Source: JACDAE01 sp963717195
Lineage (GTDB): Bacteria; Chloroflexota; Ktedonobacteria; Ktedonobacterales; Ktedonobacteraceae
Length of the DNA: 64,000 nucleotides
Reading direction: 5' to 3'
Assembly: GCA_963717195.1 (NCBI GenBank)
Contig: CAVQVR010000013.1
Coordinates: forward strand, 62,001-126,000
Under the pieces are notes generated by a model. That model was not told where the DNA came from and did no database searches. It saw nothing but the letters and a program-made list of their open reading frames with translations. Made by a program: the position numbers and the translations under genes. Positions 35,827 through 46,473 of this stretch are shown here, in pieces; positions within the stretch are counted from its first letter, which is position 1, and the number at the start of each line of letters is the position of its first letter.

Positions 35827-37902
35827 ATGTTTGAATTTATGAGGAGATTCCCCCTTTTTGTACGCTTGTTTTTTATTTTTGCATGGGCTACAGTTATTCC
35901 GATCATCGTGATTGGAATGGTAAGTGTGTCATATTTTGGGACCCTTCAAGCCAATGGCCGGGCGGTACAAACAAGTAATCAAGCGATTAAAATTACTACT
36001 GATGAACTGGCAAATCTGCAAAATATGCACGCTCTGCTTGTGGCTCTGTTGCCAGGTATTACAAGTAATGTTACCAATTCCCATTCATTTCAAGCTGAAC
36101 AACAAGTAATTTTCCAGGTGTTGAATATTGAAGGTAACTTCGATGTTGACAGCGTGCAATATCAACAAGAGTATCAACTCGCGACTTCTGATAGTACGAG
36201 TAATATTCGTGCTATAGTGTTAAACAACGATCCTCACACCACCCTTATATCTCAGCAGCGGCAGCGTCTTGATAACGTTCTGTTGCACCAGTGGCCTCAA
36301 TATAAGGTAGCTCAGGATAGTTTGCTGATTGGCCTGGATACTCGACTTCCCCTGGCGCAGGCAGCGGTGCTCTTGCAAAAAGCGAATACGCTCTATACAC
36401 CTGTATTGCAGAGTTGGCAGGTAATCGTTGCGCTCGCAGAACAAGTAAACACAGAAGTAGTCAAAGTTGGCCCTTTGCAGATCAATCCAATCATTCTTGG
36501 AACCATTCTTGCTATTGTCATTTCGATGCTTGTGGTTTTCGCCATCGGTTTTTTTGTCAACCAGACGATAACGCGACCATTATATCAATTGGTGGCGCTG
36601 ACACGCCGTATTATCGATGGCGAAACAACTGCACGTTCAGACCTGCGCGGAAATGACGAGATTGCACGAGTCGCCATCTCAATAAATGCCATGCTTGATC
36701 ATATTGTGCGACTCATGCAAGAATCGCGTAACCAACGTGACTACCTCGGTCAACGGGTGGAAAAGCTGATTGCAGAGGTGAAAGGTATCGGCGAAGGCGA
36801 TCTGCGTATGCGTGCTGAGGTCACAGGGGATGCTCTTGGTGCCCTTGCTGCTTCTTTTAATCGTATGATGGATGAACTGGGAGGGCTAGTTGTACGCGTC
36901 AAACATGACGCGCTTGACGTCGATCGCTCGACCAATGCCATGCTTGAACAGAACACCTATTTAGTGCAGGTAGGCGAAGCACAATTGCAACAGATCGTCC
37001 TATTGAATGCTGACGTTGAGCACATGGCGGGGGCCAGCCAGGAAGTTGTCCGTCATGCACAGAGCCTGTACAACATTGCGAGTGATGCTCACCATAGTGC
37101 GTCCACTGGTCGCCAGGATGTATTACAAGCTTTTGATGAAATTAATAATATTAATCGACATATATCGATGACGGCGCGAAAAGTGCAGACGCTTGGTGAG
37201 GTTTCACAAGAAATCGACAATATTATTGAGGTTATTTCTAGTATAGCTTATCAGACGAATCGTCTGGCCCTGGACGCGGCCATTCAGTCTGCAGCCTCCG
37301 GTGATTATGGCAAAGGCTTTGGTGTCCTTGCTTCTAGCATTCGCAATCTGGCTGAGCAAGCCAAAAACCAGACTTCAGTGATTACGCGCATTGTTCGTAA
37401 TGTACGTGAAGACATTGCTGCGGTCGCAGCTTCCATGCAGAATACCGAACATGAAGCGGTTGCTGGTACCAGTGCTATCAAAGATGTAGAGGAGGTCCTC
37501 ATGGTTATCTTTGATGTGGTTGAACGCCAGGCAAAGGAGGCTCTCGGTATTAACAAATTAGCAAACACGCAGCTCTACTCGGCGAATATGGTTGTGCGTA
37601 GTATGCATTCCATCTCCAATACCACCAGAGACAATAATGTGCATATGAATGATGCTGCATCTCACATACAACAACTCATGTACCTGGTTGAGCTGTTGCG
37701 TTTTTCCGTGGTCGTCTTTAAGTTGCGCGATGATCTGTATGATGCCAGAACAACTTTTCCCATTCCTCCACACGAAGATAGGCTGCCTCCTATGCGTACT
37801 CCCTCTCCACGAAAAACACAGCTAGAAAGTGGTGAACGTTATATGTCGTCTCCTGGGCATACATTTCCTGCCCATACGCCTTTTCCCGATCTACAGCACT
37901 AG
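35827..37902 (+). CDS. HAMP-containing chemoreceptor-like membrane protein
   Basis: Sensor of 691 residues with two membrane helices (about 12-35 and 218-245) enclosing an extracytoplasmic helical domain, then HAMP segments (ITRPLYQLVALTRRI, and a second HAMP-like stretch AEVKGIGEGDLRMRAEV) and a methyl-accepting-type coiled-coil domain. The tip, normally QTNLLALNAAIEAARAGE, reads QTNRLALDAAIQSAASGD, so it is degenerate but recognisable. The C-terminus is a Pro/His-rich tail. The start has AGGAGG eight bases upstream. Eleven bases separate it from a solute-binding lipoprotein gene, and a similar receptor follows, which suggests one sensory unit. No CheA or CheW is in the window. Confidence 0.87.
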   Translation: MFEFMRRFPLFVRLFFIFAWATVIPIIVIGMVSVSYFGTLQANGRAVQTSNQAIKITTDELANLQNMHALLVALLPGITSNVTNSHSFQAEQQVIFQVLNIEGNFDVDSVQYQQEYQLATSDSTSNIRAIVLNNDPHTTLISQQRQRLDNVLLHQWPQYKVAQDSLLIGLDTRLPLAQAAVLLQKANTLYTPVLQSWQVIVALAEQVNTEVVKVGPLQINPIILGTILAIVISMLVVFAIGFFVNQTITRPLYQLVALTRRIIDGETTARSDLRGNDEIARVAISINAMLDHIVRLMQESRNQRDYLGQRVEKLIAEVKGIGEGDLRMRAEVTGDALGALAASFNRMMDELGGLVVRVKHDALDVDRSTNAMLEQNTYLVQVGEAQLQQIVLLNADVEHMAGASQEVVRHAQSLYNIASDAHHSASTGRQDVLQAFDEINNINRHISMTARKVQTLGEVSQEIDNIIEVISSIAYQTNRLALDAAIQSAASGDYGKGFGVLASSIRNLAEQAKNQTSVITRIVRNVREDIAAVAASMQNTEHEAVAGTSAIKDVEEVLMVIFDVVERQAKEALGINKLANTQLYSANMVVRSMHSISNTTRDNNVHMNDAASHIQQLMYLVELLRFSVVVFKLRDDLYDARTTFPIPPHEDRLPPMRTPSPRKTQLESGERYMSSPGHTFPAHTPFPDLQH

Positions 37903-37913
37903 GAGGTTGCAGT

Positions 37914-39626
37914 ATGACTATACAGAGAGCTTCAAGGCTTCCATATCCTCATCATTTGAAAATCAGCATTTGTAGTTTCACACTGCTACTTTTTCTTATC
38001 CTGCTTCCTGCTTGCGCAACGACTCCTACTTCAGGAAATGGCGTTGCTGCTAATGGTATCAAGTATGGTGGTTCGGTCTCTGTGATGCCCGGACCTTATG
38101 GCCTGTTCACCCGCAACTTCAATCCCTTCCAGCCTGCTAATGCTCGTAGTGGGACACAAGGCATGATCTATGAGACATTGCTGGTCTTCAATCAGTTAAA
38201 GGGCACGATAACTCCCTGGCTTGCCACCCACTATACCTGGTCGTCAGACCTCACACGCCTGACCTTTACCTTGCGTACGGGCGTTATGTGGTCAGATGGT
38301 CAGCCGTTTACCAGCGATGATGTGGTCTACACGCTGAATTTGCTGCGCGAGTATCGTCAGTTGGATGCGTTTGGCATGTCAAACTTTATCAAGAATGTGG
38401 CGAATCCGGATGCACAGACTGTCGTGATACAGTTCTATCATCCCTCTGTTCCAGAACTATGGTACATTGCTGGTCAGACGTATATCGTTCCGCGTCATAT
38501 CTGGCAGCATATCAAGAACCCTGTTGACGATCCCGTGAATGATCCTGTTGGTACCGGACCATTTACACTTACGTCTTTCGATCCTGCCCTCTATGTGCTT
38601 GCTCGTAATCCTCATTACTGGCAGCCCGGTAAACCATATATCGATGAACTGCGCTATCCTGCCTATGAATCGAATGCCAGTGCTGACCTGATTCTGGCTC
38701 AAGGATCGATTGACTGGAATGGTATCTATAGTGCGAATCTACAAACGAACTTTATCGAGCGCGATCCTGCACACAACCACTATTGGTTTCCTCCTGTAAA
38801 AGATGTTATGCTCTATATGAATCTCACACGTTTCCCCTTCACCCTTCTCGCTGTACGGCAGGCCATGAATCTCGCCATTGATCGTCAGCGCCTCTTCCTA
38901 CAAGGGGAAACGGGCTTTGAACCGCCAGCAAGCCTGACGGGTCTGGTTCTTCCTTCGGATCAGTCGTACCTCAATCCACAGTACGCAACACTCTCTCAGG
39001 GCGTTGCTACTACCAGAGCTATGGCACTGCTTGCTTCCGCTGGTTTTACACGCGGAAATGATGGCATCTCTGTTAATGCACAGGGTCAGCGCCTCTCCTT
39101 TACGTTGAATGTCGTCTCTGGCTGGACCGACTGGGAGAATGATTGTGGTTATATTGCGCAGGACCTCAAGAATATAGGTATCGCAGTAACGATCAATCAC
39201 GAGTCCTACAATAATTACCTGGCTGCGCTGGAAAATGGTTCATACAATGCCGCTATCTCGTGGACTACCAGTGGACCTTCGCCTTACTACTTTTATAATA
39301 ACTTGCTCGCCAGTGCAAACTCAGCACCTATCGGGAGAGTCGCTTCATCAAACTGGGAACGCTGGAACGATGCGGCTACTGATCAATTGCTTACGCAGTT
39401 TGCGCAATCGAATAGTTCTTCGGTACAGCAGCAGGCATTGAATGGTTTGCAAAAGATCATGGTGGAGCAGGTGCCAGCTATTCCGCTTGTCTACAATGTG
39501 GACTGGTACGAGTATACAACCACACGCTTTGTGGGTTGGCCTACGCCGCAAGATCCCTATGCCGTCCCGTCCCCTTATATCTATCCTGATAGCGAGGTCG
39601 TGGCACTTCACCTGCACCAGGTGTGA
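37914..39626 (+). CDS. peptide-type ABC substrate-binding lipoprotein (SBP_bac_5)
   Basis: Lipid-anchored binding protein of 570 residues with lipobox LPAC (Cys34). The family pattern is clear: GMIYETLLVFNQLKGTITPW, LTFTLRTGVMWSDGQPFTSDDVVYTL, VGTGPFTLTSF and MNLAIDRQRLF match dipeptide/oligopeptide/nickel binding proteins. No permease or ATPase genes accompany it. Instead it is sandwiched between two chemoreceptor-like genes, 11 bases after the first and 105 before the second. A role as ligand receptor feeding the membrane sensors is a fair inference, though it could also serve a transporter encoded elsewhere. Confidence 0.92.
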   Translation: MTIQRASRLPYPHHLKISICSFTLLLFLILLPACATTPTSGNGVAANGIKYGGSVSVMPGPYGLFTRNFNPFQPANARSGTQGMIYETLLVFNQLKGTITPWLATHYTWSSDLTRLTFTLRTGVMWSDGQPFTSDDVVYTLNLLREYRQLDAFGMSNFIKNVANPDAQTVVIQFYHPSVPELWYIAGQTYIVPRHIWQHIKNPVDDPVNDPVGTGPFTLTSFDPALYVLARNPHYWQPGKPYIDELRYPAYESNASADLILAQGSIDWNGIYSANLQTNFIERDPAHNHYWFPPVKDVMLYMNLTRFPFTLLAVRQAMNLAIDRQRLFLQGETGFEPPASLTGLVLPSDQSYLNPQYATLSQGVATTRAMALLASAGFTRGNDGISVNAQGQRLSFTLNVVSGWTDWENDCGYIAQDLKNIGIAVTINHESYNNYLAALENGSYNAAISWTTSGPSPYYFYNNLLASANSAPIGRVASSNWERWNDAATDQLLTQFAQSNSSSVQQQALNGLQKIMVEQVPAIPLVYNVDWYEYTTTRFVGWPTPQDPYAVPSPYIYPDSEVVALHLHQV

Positions 39627-39658
39627 ATAACGCATGTACAATGTAGCGCCGATATTGA

Positions 39659-39719
39659 TTTGTTGCAATTAATTTTTGCACTTAAAACGCTTTGTTGCAA
39701 TTAATTTTTGCACTTAAAA
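39659..39719 (+). repeat. 29-bp direct repeat before the second chemoreceptor gene
   Basis: Two perfect copies of a 29-base unit (39659-39687 and 39691-39719; core ttgcaattaatttttgcac) are spaced by cgc, a period of 32. The second copy ends where the ribosome site GGAGCAGGAG begins. Each copy contains the inner palindrome-like ttgcaattaa...tttttgca. A regulator site or a leader duplication is possible. Confidence 0.85.
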
Positions 39720-39731
39720 GGAGCAGGAGTT

Positions 39732-41675
39732 ATGAAGAGTACGACGACCAGGGCTATTAATACTTCTATCTTCTATCGTCTTTTTCTGGCGTCGATCTGT
39801 GTGGCTATCATTCCTGGTATTGTTATTGCACTGCTGGGTGTAGGCTATATCCGGAGTTTCAGTGCGCGTAGCCAGGCTGTTCAGGTCAGTACAGACGCTG
39901 TCAAGCTAGCAACAGCACAATTGACAAACCTTCAGCACCTGAATGCTGATCTTATCTCGCTCCATGCCGAAAAATTTGTGGTGATGAATGCCCCTGGTCA
40001 ACAGGATACGGGCATCAACACTATAGAGCAGAATCTGAATAGCGAGATCCCTACGTTGCAATCCAGCTTTGATCAGCAACTTGGTATGTACCAAAAAAAC
40101 TACCTCATCACTCGTTCCGCTGGCATGGAAAGTGTGCGTAGCCTGCTCACTGGCAATAGCAACTTCGCTTCTATTATGACTACTCAGCAACAGGCGTTTG
40201 ACCGGGTAGTGGATCAGGAATGGCATGGCTACGTTCAGGCATTGCAGAGAGACCTGCAAGTTCTGCAATCCTCTGCACCATCCGCGAACCAGGCGCTCCT
40301 CCCGTCTGTCACTAACGCCTACACAGCAGTGGAACGCGATTGGGAACAGATTGTGAATGTGACGGAAATTCTGGGAGACGAGGTTGCTAAAGTAAGTTCC
40401 ACGCAAATGAACGGTTTGCTCGTCGCTACTATCATCGCTATTTTCTGCATACTGCTCGTCGTGGGAACGATTGGCTATATCGTAAACTTGACTATTGCGC
40501 GTCCGCTTCGACAACTGGCCTTCTTGACGAGACGTATCAGCCGGGGGGATACCCGCGCTCGTGCGCAGGTTATGGGGCGTGATGAAATTGCCCTGGTTGC
40601 TCATTCAGTAAATACCATGGTGGATAGCATCGTGCGTCTTATTCAAGAGACACAAGGTCAACGCGAATCTTTGCAGGGCTGGATTGATCAACTCGCCAGT
40701 GAAGTGAGTCGTATAGGTGCTGGCAACTTGCGTGTCCAGGCCAAAGTTACCAACACTCCGTTGGGCATATTGGCAGAATCCTTCAATTATATGATAAGGG
40801 AACTCAGTGGTCTGGTGGTGCGTATCAAAACATCAGCGTATGCCGTGCATCGCTCGACAGAGTTTGTCTTTCATGTTATGTCGCAAATCGTGAAAACAAG
40901 TGATGTGCAGTTGAGACATATTAATGAGTCGAAAACAGAACTGCTGACTATGGCAAAATCTAGTCGTCAGGTGGCCGATAGAGCCGATATGCTCTCCAAT
41001 GCTTCCCAAGAAGAACAATTGATCATTCGTAGAGGCCGCATCGCTGTAAAAAAGGCTGCCGAGGCGATGGAGCATATGCACAAAAATATGCAGGAAACGT
41101 CCAGCAAGGTCAAAAAACTCGATGAGCATTCGCGCGATATCAATGAAATCCTTAGTGTGCTTGCTGGTATTGCCCAACAAACAAATTTCTTCGCTCTCGA
41201 AGCCGCGTCTCAGGCGGCAATAGTGGGTGAAAATGGTAAAGGCTTTAGTGCTGTCGCGGCTGATATTCAGCGTCTGGCAGAACGCGTGAAGAGCCAGGTC
41301 GCTTCAATCGTGGAGATTGTGAACACTTTGCGTGAGGGTGTTCATCAAACTTCGGTTGCCATGCTTGTGACAGAGCAAAAATGTTCGGTCGGTACGTTGC
41401 TCACTCAGAATGCGGGTGATGCTCTGGAGACCATTTTTGCTTCCATTGAACGCCAGGCCAAAGAAATTGCAAGCATTCACCAGATGACAACTCAACAATT
41501 GCAAGCATCGAGCGTCGTTGAACATATGATACAAAACATCTCTGGTTCTGCCCAACAGGTAAATGGGCAGGCACGCGAGGCTACATGGAACGTAGAAGCC
41601 CTGGCCCATCTGGTTGAAGCATTGCACAACTCCGTCGAAGTCTTCGCATTGAGTGAACAGAACTCACAAAAATGA
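39732..41675 (+). CDS. HAMP-containing chemoreceptor-like membrane protein, paralogue
   Basis: Second sensor, 647 residues from ATG 39732, chosen because GGAGCAGGAG stands just upstream; the open frame goes back to 39708. The architecture equals the gene at 35827: N-terminal helix, extracytoplasmic helical domain, second helix near 235, HAMP (IARPLRQLAFLTRRISRGDTRARAQV), then a coiled-coil signalling domain. The tip reads QQTNFFALEAASQAAIVGENG, again degenerate compared with the chemotaxis consensus. Shared phrases such as LAEQ/LAER, VVRIK/VVRVK and the RPL..L..LTRRI block show a duplication. It ends 87 bases before the 3' end of the opposite Mg-ATPase gene. Confidence 0.87.
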   Translation: MKSTTTRAINTSIFYRLFLASICVAIIPGIVIALLGVGYIRSFSARSQAVQVSTDAVKLATAQLTNLQHLNADLISLHAEKFVVMNAPGQQDTGINTIEQNLNSEIPTLQSSFDQQLGMYQKNYLITRSAGMESVRSLLTGNSNFASIMTTQQQAFDRVVDQEWHGYVQALQRDLQVLQSSAPSANQALLPSVTNAYTAVERDWEQIVNVTEILGDEVAKVSSTQMNGLLVATIIAIFCILLVVGTIGYIVNLTIARPLRQLAFLTRRISRGDTRARAQVMGRDEIALVAHSVNTMVDSIVRLIQETQGQRESLQGWIDQLASEVSRIGAGNLRVQAKVTNTPLGILAESFNYMIRELSGLVVRIKTSAYAVHRSTEFVFHVMSQIVKTSDVQLRHINESKTELLTMAKSSRQVADRADMLSNASQEEQLIIRRGRIAVKKAAEAMEHMHKNMQETSSKVKKLDEHSRDINEILSVLAGIAQQTNFFALEAASQAAIVGENGKGFSAVAADIQRLAERVKSQVASIVEIVNTLREGVHQTSVAMLVTEQKCSVGTLLTQNAGDALETIFASIERQAKEIASIHQMTTQQLQASSVVEHMIQNISGSAQQVNGQAREATWNVEALAHLVEALHNSVEVFALSEQNSQK

Positions 41676-41698
41676 TGCAGCAAAAATATATAAATATG

Positions 41699-41726
41699 CC
41701 AAAAACATGTTCTCTACGGTTTTTGG
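41699..41726. terminator. hairpin between convergent genes
   Basis: ccaaaaac (41699-41706) and gtttttgg (41719-41726) form an eight-base stem around twelve bases, and each arm contains an A or T run. It lies between the 3' ends of the second chemoreceptor gene and the Mg-type ATPase gene and could stop transcription from both sides. Confidence 0.5.
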
Positions 41727-41762
41727 GTAAATAGTTGGAATCAATAAATAGTCCTGGAATGC

Positions 41763-44346
41763 CTACGCATATCGTCTCATCAAGCGCCGCTTGACCAGTT
41801 CAACGAGGAGCAGATAGACCACGATCACCCCTGCCAGGAAGAGGTAGTAGAGAAGCGGCAATGGCGCGAAGCCGAGCGGCCCTGCCAGTGGCGTGTAGGG
41901 GAGCAGGATGCCAAGGGCGACAATCAAGAGCGTCGTGATCGTGAGCGGGCGGCTGGGGTGACTGCGCAACGGATTGCCCGCCGTACGAATACTAAACAGG
42001 ACGAGCGTCTGCGTGGCGAGCAATTCGACGAACCAGCCGGTATGGAAGAGCACGGCGTTCGCGTTGAAGACGCGTAACATCACAAAGAAGGTCAGGAAGT
42101 CGAAGATTGAGCTGACGGGTCCGATAAAGATCATAAAATTGCGGATCAGTTTGATATCCCAATGCTGCGGCTTTCTGACAAAGCTTGCATCCACGTTATC
42201 GGTTGGGATGGTGACTTGAGAGAGATTGTAGAGGAAGGTATTGAGTAGAATCTGCGATGGCAACATGGGGAGAAAAGGCAGGAAGACATACGCCCCCGCC
42301 ATACTGAACATATTGCCGAAGTTTGAACTGGTGCCCATGAGCAGGTATTTGATGACATTGCCAAAGGCTTTGCGTCCCTCTAAAATTCCATTATGCAGAA
42401 CCTCTAAACTCTGTTCGAGTAGGATAATATCAGCTGCGTCCTTGGCGACATCGACGCCGGTGGAGACCGAGATGCCAACGTCGGCAGCATGCAGCGAGGG
42501 TGCATCGTTAATTCCATCGCCCATATAGCCTACTACGTGCTTGCGGCTCTTGAGTGCCAGGATAATGCAGTTCTTCTGTCCAGGGGAGACGCGTGCAAAT
42601 ATGTTGACCTCCTCGACAACCTGAGCCAGTGCAGGATCGGTCATATGCTCCAGTTCACTGCCCAGGACGATCCTGCTGCTCTCTAATCCGACCAGTTCGC
42701 AGACATGACGGGTAACCAGTTCATTATCGCCCGTAACGATCTTGACGTGCACACCATCGTTTTTGAGTTCCTGTAGCACCTGGGCCACATCTGCTTTAGG
42801 TGGATCGGCAAAGGTCAGGAAGCCCAGGAGTACCAGGCCCTGCTCATCCGTTTTGCGATACACGCCTTGTTGCGCGAGAGAGCGATAGGCGACTGCGAGG
42901 ACACGATACCCTTGTGAGCTTAAATCACGATACCTGTTCGCGTATGTTGTCCGCGCGTCATCACTCACCCCATCTAATGGTTTGCGCACACCATTGCTTT
43001 CATAAGCGGAACATTTTGGCAGGATGCTTTCGGGAGCCCCTTTTATAATCAGCAGGGTTTCACTCTCGTCTCGCACGACGACTGAGAGGCAGCGCCGCTC
43101 AAAATCAAACGGAACCTCGCCGACTTTGCTATACGCACTGATATCGACCGTGCCATGCTGCAAAAGAGCCTCATCAAGGGGACTTTTGATCCCGGTCTGG
43201 TACGTGCTATTCAAATACCCGAATAGCAGTACACGATCAGAATTCTTTCCCCTGCAGATCGAGAAACCCTTCAAGCTTTGTCTCGCCGCTGGTTAACGTT
43301 CCCGTCTTATCGCTGCACAATATGTCGATGCTGCCAAGGTTCTGGATCAATTCCAGGTGTTTGACGATCACCTTTTGCTTTGCCATACGCAGAGCCCCTT
43401 GCCCCAGTGTCACGGTCGTGATCATGGGCAGGAACTCGGGGGTCAGGCCAACCGCAAGCGCAATGGCAAAGAGCACCGTCTCGAATGGCTGATGATGCCC
43501 AATCACGCCAACCAGGACGATAAAGAGCACCAGGAAGAAAACGGTCTGCATAATGAGATGGCTAAAGCCCTTCAGCCCACGCTCAAACTCGGTCTCGGGC
43601 GCACGGCCGGCCAGTCGCACCGCGATATCGCCAAAGATGGTGGTACGACCGGTCGCAGTGATCAGTGCGGTCCCCAGGCCACTGACGACGGACGTGCCAA
43701 GAAAGACGCAATTGTGCGCGTCCGCAACATTTTCTGTGGCATCGCCACCATCATCTGCGCTTTTCTCCGTAGGGAGCAATTCACCGGTCAGCGCAGCCTG
43801 CTGCACATGCAGGTCGGTTGCCTGGACCAGACGTGCATCGGCGGGTACCAGGTCCCCAGCCGTAAGACGGACGATATCACCCGGCACCACCTCGCGGCGT
43901 GGCAGTTCACGCCAGACGCCATCACGGAGCACGCTAGCGGTGGGAGCGACATCCGCACGCAGTTTCTCGATGGCGTTCTGAGAATGGTAGGTCTGGACAA
44001 AGTTGAGGATGCTGCTGAGCAGGATGATAACCACGATGATGCTGGCATCGATCGGGTCACCCAGGATCACCGAGACGACACAGGCAACGAGCAAGATGGC
44101 AACCAGCGGATTCAAGAAGAGGCGCAGAAACTGGACGACTGGCGATGTGCGCTTCAGGCCAGTCGTATCATTGGGGCCATACTTATCAAGTCGTTTGCTT
44201 GCTTCTGCACCTGTTAACCCCTGTTCGCTACTCTCTAGTTGCTCGAACAGTTTCTTTAATGGAACTGTCTGCGTGCCTGCTTTCTCCGCGCCGGGAGGAG
44301 CCTGTGTTGCTTGTGAAGGAAATGAGCCTTGCATGCTGTGCTCCAA
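41763..44346 (-). pseudogene. mgtA: magnesium-translocating P-type ATPase (MgtA/MgtB-like), frameshifted
   Basis: P3B-type ATPase for Mg uptake, about 860 residues if repaired. The upstream frame (43237-44346) contains the N-terminal membrane helices, the actuator motif LTGELLPTEKS and the phosphorylation site CSDKTGTLTSGE. The downstream frame (41763 to about 43250) has FGYLNSTYQTGIKSPLDEAL, nucleotide-binding KGAPESIL, the hinge [10 protein letters not shown] and the C-terminal helices. The frames meet near 43245-43255 within cag-gggg-aaa-gaattc; removing one base of the G or A run gives QGKNSDRVLLFGYLNS. Only one base is involved, in a homopolymer context. I looked for a magnesium riboswitch in the 265-base upstream region and did not recognise one. 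Confidence 0.88.
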
Positions 44347-44483
44347 TTCGGTCTTCGTCTTTCTGGGAAAAAACGATCGCGTCCTTACGTACCAGAGACG
44401 AGGTTTTGAGGACGACCGAGGGAAAATTCCTGGACATTCTCAATCGTAGTATCCAGTATACGACGAAACGCTTCCTTCGTGTT

Positions 44484-44615
44484 TCAAATGGACGTTGTCG
44501 ATCTTCTTGCTTCAAGGTTTGCGCGTGTGAAATCTCCGGCGAGCAATGGGACAGTATGCATCACGACGGTAGCAGTCTTTAAATGTTCGACATGGGTTTT
44601 GACAATCTGGTTCAC
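44484..44615 (-). CDS. possible 43-residue ORF coupled to pckG by GTGA overlap
   Basis: A GTG at 44615 overlaps the pckG stop as GTGA, and the frame stays open for 43 residues ([20 protein letters not shown]..., ending RRSTTSI). The overlap would allow coupled translation. It has no family that I recognise, the upstream bases are only weakly purine-rich, and the opposite strand is also open here, so it may be chance. The remaining 44347-44483 shows nothing. Confidence 0.2.
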   Translation of the reverse strand: MNQIVKTHVEHLKTATVVMHTVPLLAGDFTRANLEARRSTTSI

Positions 44616-46453
44616 TCTTTCGACTGGTCCCAATGCTCCGGAGAACGCCAGAGACTTGAGAGGATTAGTTCGCGAATGAACAGCATCTCCTTCGGCAGCC
44701 GATCGTAAAGCTTCTCAAACAACTCCTCGTGCGAGAGCAGTTCTTGCTTCCAGACGTTGCGGTCAACGGACATCAGTTCGTTAAACTGCTCACGTGTGAA
44801 ACTGGTCAGGCCGCGCCAGTCCAGGTCCTCATAGCGCGGCATCCAGCCGATAGGACTCTCGATGCTCACGGCACGACCATGTGACCGCTCGACAACCCAC
44901 TTCAGGACGCGCATGTTGTCGCCGAAGCCTGGCCAGAGGAAATTACCTTGCGCATCACGACGGAACCAGTTCACACTGAAGATGCGTGGCGGGTTCAGCA
45001 GTTGGCGTCCGAAGTTCAGCCAATGGTTGAAGTAGTCGGCCATGTGGTAACCGATAAACGGCAGCATCGCGAAAGGGTCGCGGCGCACTTCGCCAAGCGT
45101 GCCAGCGGCGGCAGCGGTCATTTCTGATCCCATGGTCGCGGCGGCGTACACGCCGTAGGCCCAGTTGAATGATTGATAGACCAGAGGCACCCCGTCCGCA
45201 CGTCGACCACCGAAGATGAACGCCGAGATTGGGACCCCTTGTGGATCGTTGGCCGCTGAATCGAGCACCGGGCACTGGCTGAGTGGTGCGGTGAAGCGCG
45301 AGTTTGCATGTGCAGCCTTGCGCCCACTGTCGGGTGTCCAGTTCTGACCGGTCCAATCGATCAGGTGGGCAGGAGGTGTTTTCGTCATGCCTTCCCACCA
45401 GACATCGCCATCGTCGGTCAACGCAACATTGGTGAAGATGGTGTTGGCACGCATCGATGCCATCGCATTCGGGTTAGAGGTCGTGTTTGTGCCGGGTGCC
45501 ACGCCGAAGAAGCCTGCTTCGGGATTAATCGCGTAGATCTTTCCATCTTGTCCTGGCTTGATCCAGGCGATGTCATCACCAACCGTCGTCACCTTCCATC
45601 CCTCCTCCAGAAACTCCGTGGGGGGGACGAGCATGGCAAAGTTTGTCTTTCCACAGGCGCTTGGGAAGGAGGCGGCAACATAGGTCTTCTCTCCAACGGG
45701 ATTCTCGATGCCAAGGATGAGCATATGTTCTGCCAGCCATCCCTCATCACGTGCAATCACCGAGGCGATACGCAGCGCAAAGCACTTCTTGCCAAGTAAC
45801 GCGTTGCCACCATAGCCTGAGCCATAGGACCAGATTGCCCGCTCCTCGGGGAATTGGACGATGTATTTGGTCTCCTTGTTACACGGCCATGGGATATCCT
45901 TCTGCCCCGGTTCTAGCGGCATACCGACCGAGTGCATGCAAGGGACGAACTCACTCTTTTCCGCCAGAACATCGTACACGGCGCGGCCCATGCGGGTCAT
46001 AATGCGCATACTCGCGGCAACATAGAGCGAGTCTGTCAACTGAACGCCGCGGCGTGCAAGCGGCGAGTTGAGTGCTCCCATGCTGAAAGGAATCACATAC
46101 ATGGTTCTTCCACTCATGCAGCCATCGAACACCCCATACAGCGTTTCCTTCATCTGCCTGGGCTCAACCCAGTTGTTCGTTGGTCCGGCGTCAGCCTTGC
46201 TCAAGGAACAGATGAATGTCCGATCCTCGACACGGGCCACATCGCTCGGGTCAGAGCGGGCCAGGAAGCTGTTGGGACGTTTCTCGGGGTTGAGCCGAAT
46301 AAGGGTGCCTGACTCGACCATCTGCTCACACAGGAGATCGTATTCTTCCTGTGAGCCGTCGCACCAGTGGACCTGCTTGGGTTTGCACAATGCAACCATC
46401 TCTTCAACCCAGACGCGTAATTTTGTATTCTTAACATAGTCTGGTATCTGCAT
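44612..46453 (-). CDS. pckG: phosphoenolpyruvate carboxykinase (GTP)
   Basis: Cytosolic gluconeogenic enzyme of 613 residues that interconverts oxaloacetate plus GTP and phosphoenolpyruvate plus GDP and CO2. The GTP-type signatures are complete: the P-loop with catalytic Cys in [13 protein letters not shown], the metal-binding stretch [10 protein letters not shown], the substrate region [30 protein letters not shown], and [19 protein letters not shown]. Length is normal. It starts 20 bases after the universal stress gene, with AGGAGGAAAT before its ATG, so the two are almost certainly one operon (usp first). This links gluconeogenesis to a stress signal. Confidence 0.97.
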   Translation of the reverse strand: MQIPDYVKNTKLRVWVEEMVALCKPKQVHWCDGSQEEYDLLCEQMVESGTLIRLNPEKRPNSFLARSDPSDVARVEDRTFICSLSKADAGPTNNWVEPRQMKETLYGVFDGCMSGRTMYVIPFSMGALNSPLARRGVQLTDSLYVAASMRIMTRMGRAVYDVLAEKSEFVPCMHSVGMPLEPGQKDIPWPCNKETKYIVQFPEERAIWSYGSGYGGNALLGKKCFALRIASVIARDEGWLAEHMLILGIENPVGEKTYVAASFPSACGKTNFAMLVPPTEFLEEGWKVTTVGDDIAWIKPGQDGKIYAINPEAGFFGVAPGTNTTSNPNAMASMRANTIFTNVALTDDGDVWWEGMTKTPPAHLIDWTGQNWTPDSGRKAAHANSRFTAPLSQCPVLDSAANDPQGVPISAFIFGGRRADGVPLVYQSFNWAYGVYAAATMGSEMTAAAAGTLGEVRRDPFAMLPFIGYHMADYFNHWLNFGRQLLNPPRIFSVNWFRRDAQGNFLWPGFGDNMRVLKWVVERSHGRAVSIESPIGWMPRYEDLDWRGLTSFTREQFNELMSVDRNVWKQELLSHEELFEKLYDRLPKEMLFIRELILSSLWRSPEHWDQSKE

Positions 46454-46473
46454 TATTTCCTCCTACCTGCGCA

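Noticed and set aside
43357..44217. Long plus-strand open frame opposite mgtA
   Set aside because: It is the antisense shadow of a well-defined P-type ATPase and has no protein-like motifs.
44347..44611. Magnesium riboswitch before mgtA
   Set aside because: I could not find the conserved M-box or ykoK helices in the leader.
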